Positions 36,075 to 43,905 are shown, counted from the stretch's first letter. The stretch is DNA of 64,000 nt from Collinsella aerofaciens (GCA_008680965.1 NAKE01000001.1:434001-498000), one strand, 5' to 3'. The notes: generated by a model from the letters alone, not told the origin. Made by a program: numbers and translations.

Positions 36075-36232
36075 GTTACGGCGTTTTGCCAAACGCCGTA
36101 ACCGCTCGACGCTGCAAACGCTCCTAAGCGGCAATCTGGCGTTCAATCATCGGGCATGGCCACAAGGCCTATGCCCTCTTCTTTCACGCCACCTTGCTCG
36201 CTTAGGAGCGTTTTCGCTGTCCGTCCTCAACA
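36075..36232 (+). repeat. Structured 155-nt element with covarying stems, copy 1
   Basis: Four stems: GTTACGGCGTTT/AAACGCCGTAAC (36075-36102); AAACGCTCCTAAGCG (36116-36130) with 36199-36213; TGGCGT (36137-36142) with ACGCCA (36186-36191); and GGGCATGGCC (36152-36161) with 36166-36176. The copy at 56659-56816 changes both sides of these stems together. The strand of any transcript is not known. It is non-coding as far as I can see. The 691-base gap 35976-36666 also holds the marR promoter, a short repeat, a MITE copy and about 180 bases with nothing recognised. Confidence 0.8.
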
Positions 36233-36264
36233 TGTGATTCCGCCACGGTCCGCTTCGGTGCATG

Positions 36265-36295
36265 TGATCCCTTGGGGACGGAGGAAAAGGGATTA
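36265..36295. repeat. TGATCC...GGAGGAAAA short repeat, intergenic copy
   Basis: TGATCCC and GGGATTA ends around GGGGACGGAGGAAAA. The same 15-base core occurs inside the M20 peptidase gene at 55058-55088. Confidence 0.75.
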
Positions 36296-36334
36296 CTTTG
36301 GGCTGCGATGACGCCTTTCGAAGCGGCCTCGCCA

Positions 36335-36486
36335 AAAACTATGCCTAATTACTACGATGAATCCGGCATCCCCGACCACAACAGCTGTTTCTGAAAAAGC
36401 GCAAGCTATCTACCTGCGGTTTTGTCGGAGCGAAATTTGTTGTGGTTGGAGGTGGGCGGTTAAACGTAGTAAATAGGCATAGTTTT
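36335..36486. repeat. Element with terminal inverted repeats, copy 2
   Basis: Arms AAAACTATGCCTAATTACTACG (36335-36356) and 36465-36486 match at 21 of 22 positions. The interior aligns with 25567-25724 throughout (CTACCTGCGGTTTT, GCGAAATTTG, CGGTTAAACGTAGTA). The outer arm bases differ from copy 1 but are again mutually complementary. Confidence 0.82.
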
Positions 36487-36666
36487 GAAATGGCACTATA
36501 TGAGTAGTATCAACTAGGCCGTTATGGAGCAAACAGTCCCCATTTCCGAAACCTATCCGCAACAATGCGCTCTTCGCGACCCTAGCGACCGCTCACGATG
36601 CCTCCTGCGCTACACTTAGTCGCACTGTGGTGCTGCCGCGCCGCACCCGAAACAAGGGAGACCCTC

Positions 36667-37491
36667 ATGAAGAACACTCAGCTGCTGCTGATCAACGATA
36701 TGTGCGGTTACGGCAAAGTCGCGCTTTCCGCCATGCTGCCGGTGCTGTCGCACATGGGTTACCGTATCCACAATCTGCCGACGGCACTTGTGTCCGATAC
36801 GCTCAACTATCCCAAGTTCTACATCCACGACACCACGGAGTACGTGCGTCAGAGTCTTGCCATCTGGGAAGAGCTCGGCTTTGAGTTCGACGCCATCTCG
36901 ACCGGCTTTATCGTGACCGAGGAAGAGACGCGCATTATTTCGGACTTCTGCCACCGTCGCGCGCAAAAGGGCACCAAGGTGTTCGTCGACCCCATCATGG
37001 GCGACAACGGCAAGCTCTATGCAGGCGTGCCCGAGTCCACGATCGGTCTCATGCGCAGCCTGCTCGAGTGCGCCGACTATGCGGTGCCCAACTACACCGA
37101 GGCGTGTCTGCTCACCGATACGCCCATTGCCGAGCAAATCACGCCCGATGAGGGCCGCGTTCTTGTGGACGCCGTGCGTGCCCTGGGTGCCAAGTCGGTG
37201 GTCATTACGAGCGCCGTGGTCAATGGCACGAACGCGGTTATCGGTTACGACCATGTAGCGGGGGAGTACTTCACGATTCCCTTTGAGCTCATTCCGGTGT
37301 ATTTCCCGGGCACGGGCGACACGTTCTCGGCGGTGCTCGTCGGCCGCGTTATGGCAGGTTGGAGTCTGCAGCGCGCGACGTCCGATGCCATGCGTGTGGT
37401 GGCTGAGCTTATCGAGCGCAATGCCGACCAAGAGGACAAGTCGGCCGGCCTTCCCATCGAGGCCTGCTTGGACGTGATCGACCATGAGTAA
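36667..37491 (+). CDS. Pyridoxal/pyridoxine kinase-like protein (PdxY/PdxK family)
   Basis: A 274-residue protein. ATG 36667 has AAGGGAGA before it. INDMCGYGKVAL near residue 10 replaces the usual S-x-V-x-G-x-VG, VDPIMGDNGKLY is the family centre, PNYTEACLL follows, and PGTGDTFSAVLVG is the PfkB-type anion hole with the catalytic Asp. It phosphorylates vitamin B6 vitamers with ATP. It overlaps the next gene by eight bases, so the two are co-translated. A ThiD-like or related ribokinase activity cannot be excluded. Confidence 0.87.
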   Translation: MKNTQLLLINDMCGYGKVALSAMLPVLSHMGYRIHNLPTALVSDTLNYPKFYIHDTTEYVRQSLAIWEELGFEFDAISTGFIVTEEETRIISDFCHRRAQKGTKVFVDPIMGDNGKLYAGVPESTIGLMRSLLECADYAVPNYTEACLLTDTPIAEQITPDEGRVLVDAVRALGAKSVVITSAVVNGTNAVIGYDHVAGEYFTIPFELIPVYFPGTGDTFSAVLVGRVMAGWSLQRATSDAMRVVAELIERNADQEDKSAGLPIEACLDVIDHE

Positions 37492-37813
37492 CGCTGGCGA
37501 GGGCGGCATCAAGCCTGCAGGCGAGAGCAAGCCGCTCGGCGCGCCGCGTGGCAAGCGTCCGCGTATCCGCGTGAGCTGCGTGGACCAGCTGGGAACGTGC
37601 CGTTGCCACCATGGTCACAAGCCGGGCGACGTTTTTGACTTCGACCGCGATCGCGGCAAGATGTGCGCCATGGCTTGCCATGTGGGCTTTCTCTATATCG
37701 ATATCCTGCGCTATGGCGGAACCGTGCCTGGCAACGAGCCTGGTACGGCAAAGTTCTGCTGCCCCGAGGTCGATACGCTGAACGTCTGGCTTGCCGAGAT
37801 CGTTGACGAGTAG
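37484..37813 (+). CDS. Small Cys-rich protein, TIGR04076-like
   Basis: A 109-residue protein. ATG 37484 lies inside the last codons of the kinase gene. A basic N-terminus (about 1-27) is followed by a core with CVDQLGTCRCHHGHKPGDVF, then MCAMACHV, and CCPEVD near the end. The Cys spacing and the HKPGD-x-F stretch resemble the TIGR04076 family of small redox- or metal-linked proteins of unknown function. The coupling to pyridoxal kinase may be chance. A TGTGACAAAGGG palindrome follows the stop by eight bases. Confidence 0.65.
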   Translation: MSNAGEGGIKPAGESKPLGAPRGKRPRIRVSCVDQLGTCRCHHGHKPGDVFDFDRDRGKMCAMACHVGFLYIDILRYGGTVPGNEPGTAKFCCPEVDTLNVWLAEIVDE

Positions 37814-37821
37814 TCGAGCGC

Positions 37822-37854
37822 AATGTGACAAAGGGGCAGCCCCTTTGACACATT
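37822..37854. repeat. TGTGACAAAGGG palindrome, copy 3
   Basis: AATGTGACAAAGGGG-CAG-CCCCTTTGACACATT; near perfect, with a TGACA/TGACA variation on the right. It lies after the TIGR04076-like gene. Confidence 0.85.
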
Positions 37855-37879
37855 CGCCGGTGATGCCCCTCCTTTTGCT

Positions 37880-37885
37880 TATAAT
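37880..37885 (+). promoter_or_regulatory. Candidate -10 box for the first AAA/DUF4143 gene
   Basis: A TATAAT just before the first iterated site; no convincing -35. Tentative. Confidence 0.4.
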
Positions 37886-37893
37886 TTCAAATC

Positions 37894-37976
37894 TCTGCAT
37901 TTCATCCGATTTTAGGTTCTAAAAATTCTGCGTTTCATCGATAATCAAGCATATAAAACTTTGCATTTCATTCGAT
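37894..37976 (+). promoter_or_regulatory. Three iterated sites upstream of the first AAA/DUF4143 gene
   Basis: TCTGCATTTCATCCGAT (37894-37910), TTCTGCGTTTCATCGAT (37926-37942) and CTTTGCATTTCATTCGAT (37959-37976) repeat at 32-33 base steps, about three helical turns, in the leader of the ATPase gene. This is a probable protein-binding array. Confidence 0.7.
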
Positions 37977-37995
37977 GACACCGAGGGGAGAGCCT

Positions 37996-39357
37996 ATGCT
38001 GCGCAGGAAAATAGCGGCAGAGCTGGAGCGTTGGCTGAAGTCTTCCGAGCAAAAGGCCTTGTTCATTACGGGTTCTCGCCAGATTGGCAAAAGCTATTCG
38101 ATTCGCGCATTTGGCAAAGCCAACCATGCAACCTACATCGAGCTTAACCTCATGGAAAACCGCCAGGCAAAAGATGCTCTTCTCGAGGCGCGGAATGCCG
38201 ATGATTTCATCAGCAGGGTGACGCTTCTTTCGGGAAAGTCGATTGCGCCAGGCAAAACGCTCGTGTTTATCGATGAGGTCCAAGAGGCCCCCGACATCAT
38301 GACGATGGCAAAGTTCCTTGTTGAGGACGGGAGGTGCCGCTGGGCGTTTTCGGGGTCAATGCTCGGGACTCAGTTCAAGGGCGTCAGGTCCTATCCCGTG
38401 GGGTATGTCCACGAGCTTAGGATGTTCCCGCTCGATTTTGAGGAGTTTTGCTGGGCAACCGGGGTGAGCGAGGGGGCTCGCCAAACGATACGTGACGCGT
38501 GTATCAGCGAGAGGCCCGTTCCTGATTACATTCATGACGCGATGATGGCAAACTTCAGGACCTATACCGTTGTCGGCGGAATGCCGGAGGTCGTGCAGCG
38601 TTTCCTTGACACGCAGGGCGACCTTGCCTCTGTTCGTCAGCTACAGTCAGAGCTCAACGAACAGTACCGGCGGGATATCTCCAAGTATGCAAGCGGGCGA
38701 GCCCTTCAGGTGCAGAGCATTTACGATCAGCTCCCTATTATGCTCGAGGGCGAAAACAAGCGCTTCGTGCTCAATTCCATTGACCCCAAGGCTCACTACG
38801 AGAAGTATCAGCGAGATTTTGTATGGCTTGTCGATGCCGGCGTTGCTCTCAAAGCCGATATCGTAACCGAGCCAAAATCGCCCTTGCTCAAGACGGCACG
38901 GCCATCGCAGTTCAAGCTATATCAATCGGATACGGGCATGTTGATGGCGCGCTACCCCGTCGGAGTCGCCCAAGCGGCGTATCTTGATAGCAAGGAGCCC
39001 AATCTGGGCGGCATTTACGAAAACGTGGTGGCCCAGCAGCTGGCTGCCCAAAATCGCCAGCTTTACTACTATCAGACAAAAAAGCGCGGTGAAGTGGACT
39101 TTGTGGTCGATGGACCGGATGGGACGGCTGTTCCGATCGAGGTTAAATCGGGCTCCTATTACCACGCGCACGCTGCGCTCGGTCATGTGCTTGATACGGC
39201 TGAATATGGCGTAAGGCTCGGGATTGTTTTCTCGAGAGGCAACGTTGAGCGCAACGGAGCGGTTCTCTATTTGCCGCTATATGCGACCTGGGCCCTTTCG
39301 GATGTTTTGGGCGACTCCTGCGCCGAGGGGATAAAGCTGGAGGTCAAGCCGGTCTAG
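37996..39357 (+). CDS. AAA_14 ATPase with C-terminal DUF4143 (first copy)
   Basis: A 453-residue protein. ATG 37996 has GAGGGGAG before it; an ATG at 37975 overlaps the last iterated site. Walker A is GSRQIGKS (26-33), Walker B LVFIDEVQ (89-96), and a sensor-like FSGSMLG follows. The DUF4143 half ends with GEVDFVVD and PIEVKSG (about 366-389), a D...ExK pattern like PD-(D/E)xK nucleases. Members are common in gut bacteria and archaea but have no settled function. A second copy (39884-41254) is only distantly similar. Three iterated sites in its leader suggest self-control. Codon use and AT content differ a little from the neighbours, so transfer is possible. Confidence 0.88.
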   Translation: MLRRKIAAELERWLKSSEQKALFITGSRQIGKSYSIRAFGKANHATYIELNLMENRQAKDALLEARNADDFISRVTLLSGKSIAPGKTLVFIDEVQEAPDIMTMAKFLVEDGRCRWAFSGSMLGTQFKGVRSYPVGYVHELRMFPLDFEEFCWATGVSEGARQTIRDACISERPVPDYIHDAMMANFRTYTVVGGMPEVVQRFLDTQGDLASVRQLQSELNEQYRRDISKYASGRALQVQSIYDQLPIMLEGENKRFVLNSIDPKAHYEKYQRDFVWLVDAGVALKADIVTEPKSPLLKTARPSQFKLYQSDTGMLMARYPVGVAQAAYLDSKEPNLGGIYENVVAQQLAAQNRQLYYYQTKKRGEVDFVVDGPDGTAVPIEVKSGSYYHAHAALGHVLDTAEYGVRLGIVFSRGNVERNGAVLYLPLYATWALSDVLGDSCAEGIKLEVKPV

Positions 39358-39370
39358 GGCTAGTCCCGGA

Positions 39371-39389
39371 TGTGACAAAGGCGTGGCCC
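39371..39389. repeat. TGTGACAAAGGG palindrome, decayed half
   Basis: TGTGACAAAGGCGTGGCCC follows the ATPase stop; the right arm is lost. Confidence 0.55.
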
Positions 39390-39403
39390 GCGACCTCGAT
39401 TGC

Positions 39404-39850
39404 CTACAGCTGCTCGAGCATAGCGGTGCAGCCGTCGAGTACGTCGCGGTAGGTGGCATCGAAATTGCCGGTGTACCAGGGGTCGGCCACGTCGCCGGGG
39501 CGCTCGGTCCAATCGAGCATGCGCGCAATCTTGCCGTCGGGGTCGTCGCCAAAGATGCGACGCAGGCCACGCGCGTTCTCGTCGTCCATATAGACAATGT
39601 GGTCCCAGTCGCCATACTCCGCGCGACGCACCTGACGTGCACGATGTGCGACGACGGGAATCCCGACCTCGCGCAGCTTGGCAACGGTACCGTGGTGTGG
39701 CGGGTTGCCGATCTCCTCGGTCGAGGTCGCAGCGGAGTCAATGACAAACTCGCCCGCGCGCCCGGCGCGCCGCACCAGCTCGGTAAACACCGACTCAGCC
39801 ATCGTCGAGCGACAGATGTTGCCATGGCAGATAAACAGTATGCGTTGCAT
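39404..39850 (-). CDS. Low-molecular-weight protein-tyrosine phosphatase
   Basis: A 148-residue protein. ATG 39850 has GAAAGGA about eight bases upstream. The P-loop ICHGNICRS at residues 8-16 holds the nucleophile Cys9 and Arg, and DPWYTGNFDATY near 122 gives the general-acid Asp. Ser14 is present. This is the complete LMW-PTP core. It removes phosphate from tyrosine residues, often on capsule kinases. It sits between two AAA/DUF4143 genes, which may be coincidence; it has its own strand shared only with the second ATPase (34 bases apart). Confidence 0.93.
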   Translation of the reverse strand: MQRILFICHGNICRSTMAESVFTELVRRAGRAGEFVIDSAATSTEEIGNPPHHGTVAKLREVGIPVVAHRARQVRRAEYGDWDHIVYMDDENARGLRRIFGDDPDGKIARMLDWTERPGDVADPWYTGNFDATYRDVLDGCTAMLEQL

Positions 39851-39883
39851 GAGCGGTTTCCTTTCTAGGCGGTCGTGCAGGGC

Positions 39884-41254
39884 TTACAGACTGCTCTTGA
39901 GGCAGTTTGCTCCAATAAAGCCCGCTGCGTACAAGGGGAGGTGGCGTAGCTCGCGCCCGTCATCGGTTTCGCTGCGGAAAAAATTGTTCTCGGACAAAAT
40001 GTAGGCATATGGCGATCGGGCTTTGTCCATGAACGACCCGAGGGTTCTCGCGCGCACGTTGCGTGCGGACTTTACCTCGACGGGCACGATTTCCATACGG
40101 TCGGTCTGAAGTAGAAAATCGAGCTCGCCGGTCGTCTTCCAAGACGACGGCGGCACCCAGTAATACGTCTGCAAGCTGTTACCCGAAAATGCTTGCATGA
40201 CCGAGTTTTCCGCCAGGGCGCCTCGGAAGTCGGAAGATAGCGCTATGGCGGAATCTTCTTTGAGGTCGAGCCAGAGCCTCGGGTTGATGCCGAGTTTGTA
40301 GAACATGAGGCCGGTATCGAGAAGATAGACCTTAAAGAAACTTCCATCTTCGTCGTCGAAGGGAACGAGGGGAGGCTCGATGCCTTCGGTCAGGTTGTTG
40401 ACCGATATGATACCGGCGCCTTCGAGCCAGTCGAGCGGCTCGATAAGCTTGGCGCGACGGCCTCCGCGTTCGACCTCGGAGTACTTGAATTTTTTTGTGG
40501 ACGATCTCAGCAGCTGGGACGGAATGGAGCGCCAGACCTTGCGTGCCGCCACGCCGCTGATCCCGTTTTCGGGGTCGGTCATATCGGCGGTATAGGTCTC
40601 GTTGATTTCGCGCTGCTCGACGCGCGCATCCTCGATGGATAACGTCTTGCGATATGCGTTGACGGCGGCGGGCATGCCGCCCACGATCTGGTATCGATGA
40701 AACAGGCTGAGCGCGGCTTGGTGCGCGGCGTAGGTCTCGAGCGTGCCGGCGTGGGTACGAATGGCATCGGCCATCTGCTCCTCATCGAGCGCCCAGAGAA
40801 ACTCCTCGAACGACATAGGATGCATGGTCTCTTGACGAACGCCGCTGGGAAAAGGCAGCTTACGTTTGCGCGTGGCGACGCCGAGCTGACTGCCGGTCGC
40901 GCATATGCGCCAGCCCGAACCCGAAAAAAAGCGAAGCGAGTTGAGCGCCCGTTCGCAGAGCTGCACCTCGTCAAACAGGATGAAGGTGGTTTCTTTGCGA
41001 ATGGGGGCGCGTTTATAGTCTGAAATCCGCGCCACGATGGTGTCAACGTCGTCGGTGGGACAATCGAACAGCGGAGCGATCAGCTCAAGATCGGTCTGAA
41101 AGTCGAGTTTGACAAACGCATCGCCGGCGATTCGCCTGCCGATTTCCTCGGCAGCGTACGTTTTGCCTACGCGTCGCGCACCACGGATGAGGAGGGGGCG
41201 TGAGGCGTCCTTTGTCGCCCATGATTCGATAACGGACTCGATTGATCTGCGCAT
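39884..41254 (-). CDS. AAA_14 ATPase with C-terminal DUF4143 (second copy)
   Basis: A 456-residue protein. The ATG at 41254 has a weak site (GAAAGGC). Walker A is GARRVGKT (25-32), Walker B FILFDEVQ near 90, then ICATGSQLG. The DUF4143 part has GELDFLLQ and PVEVKSARN, the same D...ExK pattern as its relative at 37996-39357; the rest is diverged. Three palindromic iterated sites lie directly upstream (41269-41363). Likely self-regulated. Biological role unknown; the ATPase could act on DNA given the nuclease-like residues, but this is not shown. Confidence 0.87.
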   Translation of the reverse strand: MRRSIESVIESWATKDASRPLLIRGARRVGKTYAAEEIGRRIAGDAFVKLDFQTDLELIAPLFDCPTDDVDTIVARISDYKRAPIRKETTFILFDEVQLCERALNSLRFFSGSGWRICATGSQLGVATRKRKLPFPSGVRQETMHPMSFEEFLWALDEEQMADAIRTHAGTLETYAAHQAALSLFHRYQIVGGMPAAVNAYRKTLSIEDARVEQREINETYTADMTDPENGISGVAARKVWRSIPSQLLRSSTKKFKYSEVERGGRRAKLIEPLDWLEGAGIISVNNLTEGIEPPLVPFDDEDGSFFKVYLLDTGLMFYKLGINPRLWLDLKEDSAIALSSDFRGALAENSVMQAFSGNSLQTYYWVPPSSWKTTGELDFLLQTDRMEIVPVEVKSARNVRARTLGSFMDKARSPYAYILSENNFFRSETDDGRELRHLPLYAAGFIGANCLKSSL

Positions 41255-41268
41255 GGGGCCGCCTTTCC

Positions 41269-41363
41269 AATTTCGTGTACTTCAGATACATAGTTTAGTA
41301 CGATTTCATGTACTTGAAATACACGAAATAATAGAAAAGCGTGTATCTCAAATACACGAAATT
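41269..41363 (-). promoter_or_regulatory. Three iterated palindromes upstream of the second AAA/DUF4143 gene
   Basis: Sites at 41269-41290, 41303-41329 and 41340-41363 share TTTCRTGTAYTT and its complement (AAATACACGAAAT). The starts are 34 and 37 bases apart. The middle site is a near-complete palindrome. The leader has no gene between 41255 and 41448. Confidence 0.72.
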
Positions 41364-41448
41364 GCACTGCTGAAGCTTCCAGGCGGATAAACATACTCAT
41401 ATTGGGCGGTTTTCACCGGTTACTCGCCACCTTGGGCTATGTTTGCCC

Positions 41449-42702
41449 CTATGCCCGTATTGAGGGCCGTGCTGATTGACGACGGCGCTCCCAGCGAGCC
41501 AGCTTAATCGTCACCAGTGTGAGGGCCCAGGCCACAAGCGAGAACGCGGCGCCCACTGCGCCCACGTACGCAATGCCAATGCTGCTTACCACGGCTCCGC
41601 CCACTGCGGTGCCAAACGAGATGCCGACGTTAAACGCCATGGGCTCAACCGAACTTGCAAGCACCATCGACTTGGGATGGCGGCTGCGTGCCACGTCCAT
41701 AAAGTGTGTGATGCACGAGACCGAGAACAGGTACATGAGCAGCGCCAAGCTAAAGACAAAGACCAGCGCGAGCGGCATGGTGCCGTCCACAGCAAACAGC
41801 CCGAGTAACGCCGCAGCTTGCAGCACAAACGTCACAACCAGCGCCTTCATGCCAAAGCGCGCGTCAATCCACCCGCCCAAGATGTTCGAGATCAGGCAGA
41901 ACACGCCGTAGGCCATAAGCGTGGTGCTCGCCTGAACGGTGCCCATGCCCAGTACCTGCTCAAGATAAGGCGTCACGTAGCCGTAGAAAACGTAGACCGA
42001 CCCCACGCCAAACAAAAAGATGAGCATGCCGGTGATGATGCTCGGCTCGCGTAGCAGCCCCGCTTGCTCGCGGAAGGTGGCGGGCTCATCGGTCTGACCG
42101 GAACGCGGCATAAACGCCACGAGTGCGGCGCAGATCAGAACGGCAAAGGCCAGCGTGCCGTACATGGCCACATGCCAGTCGAGCGTGTCGGCCACAAACT
42201 TGCCGATCGAAGTGACAAAGACCATTGCCACGGAAAACGCACCATATACCACCGAGATGGCAAGCGAAGTTTGCTGCGGGGACAGCAGCTCGGGGATGTA
42301 CGTCACACCCACGGCGAGCAGCGCGCCCGAGACGGAGCCCAGGATGATACGCGAGATAAACAGCACCTGGAAGTTGGGCGCCAACGCCATGACCAGGTTG
42401 CCGAGCACAAAGACGACGCTATAGCACACGAGCAGCTGGTAGCGGCGGAATCGCCCCGTGCTGAGCGCGAGCACCGGCGTCGCGATAGCGTAGACGAGCG
42501 CAAACACGCTGATGAGCTGGCCCGCAGTGGCAAGTGATATGCCGAGTTCCGTTGCCAAGTCGCTTTCGATGCCGATGACCACGAACTCGGAGCAGCCGAG
42601 CGAGAATCCCAACAGCACGAGCAGCGCCAGGCAGAGCTTGGTGCGCGCGGGGGAGAGCGCGGCGGCGGTTGGCTTACTTTTAGGCGTGGTTGCGGCGGTC
42701 AA
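41449..42702 (-). CDS. MFS exporter, AraJ/sugar-efflux type
   Basis: A 417-residue protein with twelve helices. I chose TTG 42702 since GGAG lies eight bases upstream; the open frame runs further but the added residues are unlike a protein. GFSLGCSEFVVIGIESDLA near residue 25 and QLISVFALVYAIATP are the DHA1/AraJ start; helix 4-5 has RIILGSVSGALLAVG. Related proteins export sugars or drugs. It is divergent from the LpdD-Idi gene with a TGTGACAAAGGG palindrome between them. Link to that locus is not evident. Confidence 0.82.
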   Translation of the reverse strand: MTAATTPKSKPTAAALSPARTKLCLALLVLLGFSLGCSEFVVIGIESDLATELGISLATAGQLISVFALVYAIATPVLALSTGRFRRYQLLVCYSVVFVLGNLVMALAPNFQVLFISRIILGSVSGALLAVGVTYIPELLSPQQTSLAISVVYGAFSVAMVFVTSIGKFVADTLDWHVAMYGTLAFAVLICAALVAFMPRSGQTDEPATFREQAGLLREPSIITGMLIFLFGVGSVYVFYGYVTPYLEQVLGMGTVQASTTLMAYGVFCLISNILGGWIDARFGMKALVVTFVLQAAALLGLFAVDGTMPLALVFVFSLALLMYLFSVSCITHFMDVARSRHPKSMVLASSVEPMAFNVGISFGTAVGGAVVSSIGIAYVGAVGAAFSLVAWALTLVTIKLARWERRRQSARPSIRA

Positions 42703-42760
42703 GGTTGTCACTCCAATGTCGCATGAATAAGCGGGATTCAATCCCTGCAACTCTAACAGA

Positions 42761-42791
42761 ATGTGACAAAGGGGCAGTCCCTTTGTCACAT
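42761..42791. repeat. TGTGACAAAGGG palindrome, copy 4
   Basis: ATGTGACAAAGGG-GCAG-TCCCTTTGTCACAT, in the divergent gap between the MFS and LpdD-Idi genes. Unlike other copies it is not at a gene's 3' end. Confidence 0.85.
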
Positions 42792-42863
42792 GGAGGGCTT
42801 GCCTGTATAGTCGCAATACAGGCGAAGATGGTCTCAGGTACATCGCGGGCGGCAGGAGATCCC

Positions 42864-43811
42864 ATGGGTATGCACACGACAAAGGTTGCAGTGGGCGAGG
42901 GCAAGTTTGCGCTCGAGGCCCAGCTGACGGTGACGCCGCGAGGCATGGCGGTGTACGCCTGCTCGCCGGAGTTTGCGCACCTGGGCGCCACGGCGCAGGC
43001 CATTCCGCGCCCCGAGCCCGGCCGTACGGCAACGGTGAGCATCCTGGCCGTTCCGTGCCATCGAGACGAGATCCCGGCGCACGATATCGCGGCGGCGCTG
43101 GCCACGCGCTTTGGCGTGCCGGTAGTTGCAAGCACGGGTTTTCATGTTGAACAAGCGAGCGGTGACGACCTGCAGCGCGTGCTCGACACCACCAAGGAGC
43201 TCATCGCCGCGCTCGAGGAAGCCGCAGCCCGCATTCTGCGCGCCGGCTGGGATGAGGGCGGTGCGGGCGCCGAGGTCGTGGCGGTCGATGCTGCGACCGG
43301 CGAGGCGCTTGGCCCCGTCGACCGCATCGAGGCCCATGCTGGTGAGGGCATCCTGCATCAGGCATTTCTGACGCTTTTGGTCGAGGGCCGGGGCGAAGAC
43401 GCGCGCCTGCTGCTCTGTCGCCGCAGTCCGCTCAAGCGCCTGTGGGGCGGGGTGCTGGCCGATAGCTGCGCCGGCCATCCGCTCCCCGGGGAAGACGTCG
43501 CGGCCGCCACGGCGCGCCGCATCAACGAAGAGCTCGGCATTACGCGTGAGCCCGATCAGCTCAAGCACCTCGGACACGTGGTGTACCGCGAGGACCACGG
43601 CGACGGCCGCTGCGAGTGCGAATGGTGCGAGGTCTACCTTGCCCATGTTGAGCCGGGCGAGCTGCATATCAACCAAGAGGAGATCTCGGAGGTGCGTCGC
43701 GTTGCTCCGTCCGAGCTCAAAGGCTACCTGCAGGGTCACCCCGAGCAGCTGGCCCCCTGGCTCCGTGAGGCCCTCGGCGACCCATTCATTCGCACGGTCC
43801 TCGCTATGTAA
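42864..43811 (+). CDS. LpdD-like prenylated-flavin chaperone fused to isopentenyl-diphosphate isomerase (type 1)
   Basis: A 315-residue protein. ATG 42864 has GGAG seven bases upstream. Residues about 8-120 match the LpdD family (gallate decarboxylase subunit D): HLGATAQAIPRP (39-50), CHRDEIPAHDIA (65-76) and STGFHVEQ (90-97). Residues about 135-315 are a Nudix-fold Idi: H158 and H165, catalytic C202 in DSCAGHP, H205, and metal Glu at 251 and 253 (ECEWCE). All Idi ligands known from E. coli are present. Idi makes DMAPP from IPP; UbiX uses DMAP(P) to prenylate FMN, and LpdD-like proteins help prFMN decarboxylases. Its neighbours encode UbiD and UbiX. The coupling is inferred. No linker longer than about 15 residues separates the domains. 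Confidence 0.85.
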   Translation: MGMHTTKVAVGEGKFALEAQLTVTPRGMAVYACSPEFAHLGATAQAIPRPEPGRTATVSILAVPCHRDEIPAHDIAAALATRFGVPVVASTGFHVEQASGDDLQRVLDTTKELIAALEEAAARILRAGWDEGGAGAEVVAVDAATGEALGPVDRIEAHAGEGILHQAFLTLLVEGRGEDARLLLCRRSPLKRLWGGVLADSCAGHPLPGEDVAAATARRINEELGITREPDQLKHLGHVVYREDHGDGRCECEWCEVYLAHVEPGELHINQEEISEVRRVAPSELKGYLQGHPEQLAPWLREALGDPFIRTVLAM

Positions 43812-43815
43812 AAAA

Positions 43816-43834
43816 GACAGTCCCTTTGTCACAT
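43816..43834. repeat. TGTGACAAAGGG palindrome, right half only
   Basis: GACAGTCCCTTTGTCACAT directly after the fusion gene; the left arm is missing. Confidence 0.65.
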
Positions 43835-43837
43835 CCA

Positions 43838-43905
43838 AACCGTCACAACATTCGGCGAAAATCTCGAAAACGAGGAAAAGCGTCGAATGTTGTGACGGTT
43901 TTTGT
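43838..43905 (+). terminator. Terminator after the LpdD-Idi gene
   Basis: 17-base perfect outer arms (43838-43854 and 43884-43900, AACCGTCACAACATTCG), an inner CTCG-AAAA-CGAG stem, then TTTTTG. A strong stem with a T-run, so the fusion gene is probably transcribed apart from the transporter-decarboxylase genes. Confidence 0.8.

Noticed and set aside
36147..36335. A 62-codon minus-strand frame in the marR-pdxK gap
   Set aside because: It crosses the structured element and a short repeat; it has no ribosome site or motif.
42703..43131. 143-codon upstream extension of the AraJ-like MFS gene
   Set aside because: The added residues are Pro/Arg/Ala-rich and lie over the divergent LpdD-Idi gene. 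A TTG with a good ribosome site at 42702 fits the family start.
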